A stretch of DNA of 64,000 nt from assembly GCF_000797465.1 (NCBI RefSeq), contig NZ_JSWG01000004.1:124001-188000 (forward strand), written 5' to 3'. Shown here one piece after another: positions 63,702-64,000 of the stretch. Position 1 is the stretch's first letter. Every line of letters starts with the position of its first letter. The notes under the pieces were generated by a model, which did no database searches, was not told the origin of the DNA, and saw only the letters and a program-made list of their open reading frames with translations. The stretch is from Psychroserpens jangbogonensis (GTDB taxonomy: Bacteria; Bacteroidota; Bacteroidia; Flavobacteriales; Flavobacteriaceae). The position numbers were made by a program, and so were the translations under genes.

Positions 63702-64000
63702 TTAAATTTTAAAAGTAATTACTGGTCGATTAGCATGATTTACTAGGTCTTCGCTAATACTTCCGTTAAAGAAATGTGCAATACCTTGTCTGCCATGAGT
63801 ACTAATTCCAATAAGATCTGCATCAATATCTTTTGAGAAATTTAAAATACCTTTTTCAACACTGTCATCATTATAGATGTTTAAGGAATAGTTTTTAAAA
63901 CTGCAATCTTCAATAAATGCATTGATGCGTTCATTCGCTTTTTTAGTTGTTGTGAAATTCCCAGCTGTGTTCACCATTAATAGGTGGATTTTAGCTCCAA
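63702..64000 (-). CDS. Universal stress protein, C-terminal part (cut by window end)
   Basis: The frame continues past the window end without a stop: upstream codons give GAKIHLLMVN, so the Met at 63977 is internal. The visible ~98 residues hold the C-terminal half of a UspA domain, with the ATP-binding-type motif ADLIGISTHGRQGIAHFFNGS and ending PVITFKI. The N-terminal part (and perhaps a second UspA domain) lies outside. These proteins bind nucleotides or aid survival under stress. Confidence 0.85.
   Translation of the reverse strand, partial: GAKIHLLMVNTAGNFTTTKKANERINAFIEDCSFKNYSLNIYNDDSVEKGILNFSKDIDADLIGISTHGRQGIAHFFNGSISEDLVNHANRPVITFKI

Overview
The window is a chromosomal segment of a marine-type Flavobacteriaceae bacterium (phylum Bacteroidota). 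The evidence is low-GC coding sequence, a type IX secretion (T9SS) type A sorting domain, many lipoproteins, families typical of this group (DUF2723, DUF3109, DUF5686-like, DUF6252-like) and promoters of the Bacteroidota form TTG-N19-TAnnTTTG. I cannot name the genus. No rRNA, CRISPR array, insertion sequence, prophage or replication origin was found; one tRNA (Gln, TTG) is present.

Layout: (1) 194-5641, minus strand, a six-gene run of exported proteins (a repeat-bearing T9SS cargo, a beta-helix-like protein, two lipoprotein-like paralogues, a DUF6252-like lipoprotein and a larger lipoprotein). (2) 5763-10091, an ECF sigma factor, a one-pass membrane anti-sigma-like TPR protein and a convergent exported TPR-CHAT protease-like protein. 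A long inverted repeat lies between the sigma factor and the divergent lipoprotein run. (3) 10179-15060, housekeeping and membrane genes (DUF3109, MarC, a flavin oxidoreductase, an S41 protease, dCMP deaminase, HupE-like). (4) 15335-18489, an ExbB/ExbD operon with an extra membrane protein, followed by a PorT-like barrel. (5) 18494-31568, conserved core genes: rpoN, asnS, an RND/MMPL exporter, a DUF5686-like barrel, frr-pyrH, tsf-rpsB, rpsI-rplM and Sua5. (6) 31657-36351, an ABC-F ATPase, a YgiQ radical SAM protein and a kinase that appears to have lost a downstream aminotransferase. (7) 36362-40412, a two-gene McrBC-like defence system. (8) 40470-50301, polA, then a nitrogen-storage neighbourhood with cyanophycin synthetase, cyanophycinase and an isoaspartyl peptidase. 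(9) 51005-57692, an aldehyde dehydrogenase and an operon for N-glycan breakdown (GH92 mannosidase, sugar permease, glycosylasparaginase). (10) 57805-64000, a metallophosphoesterase, a cysteine-free thioredoxin-like protein, a polysaccharide deacetylase, a DUF2723 protein, tRNA-Gln and a universal stress protein cut by the window end.

The best candidate for an undescribed system is block 2 with block 1. A periplasm-facing CHAT protease, a membrane anti-sigma-like protein with periplasmic TPRs and an ECF sigma factor have matching topology, and the inverted repeat could link the sigma factor to the divergent lipoprotein operon. This recalls the TPR-CHAT/Csx30/RpoE logic of type III-E CRISPR but without any Cas protein. 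It is an inference from context and topology. Cyanophycin storage and N-glycan use are known pathways whose presence here helps describe the lifestyle: a heterotroph that degrades glycoproteins and stores surplus arginine and aspartate.
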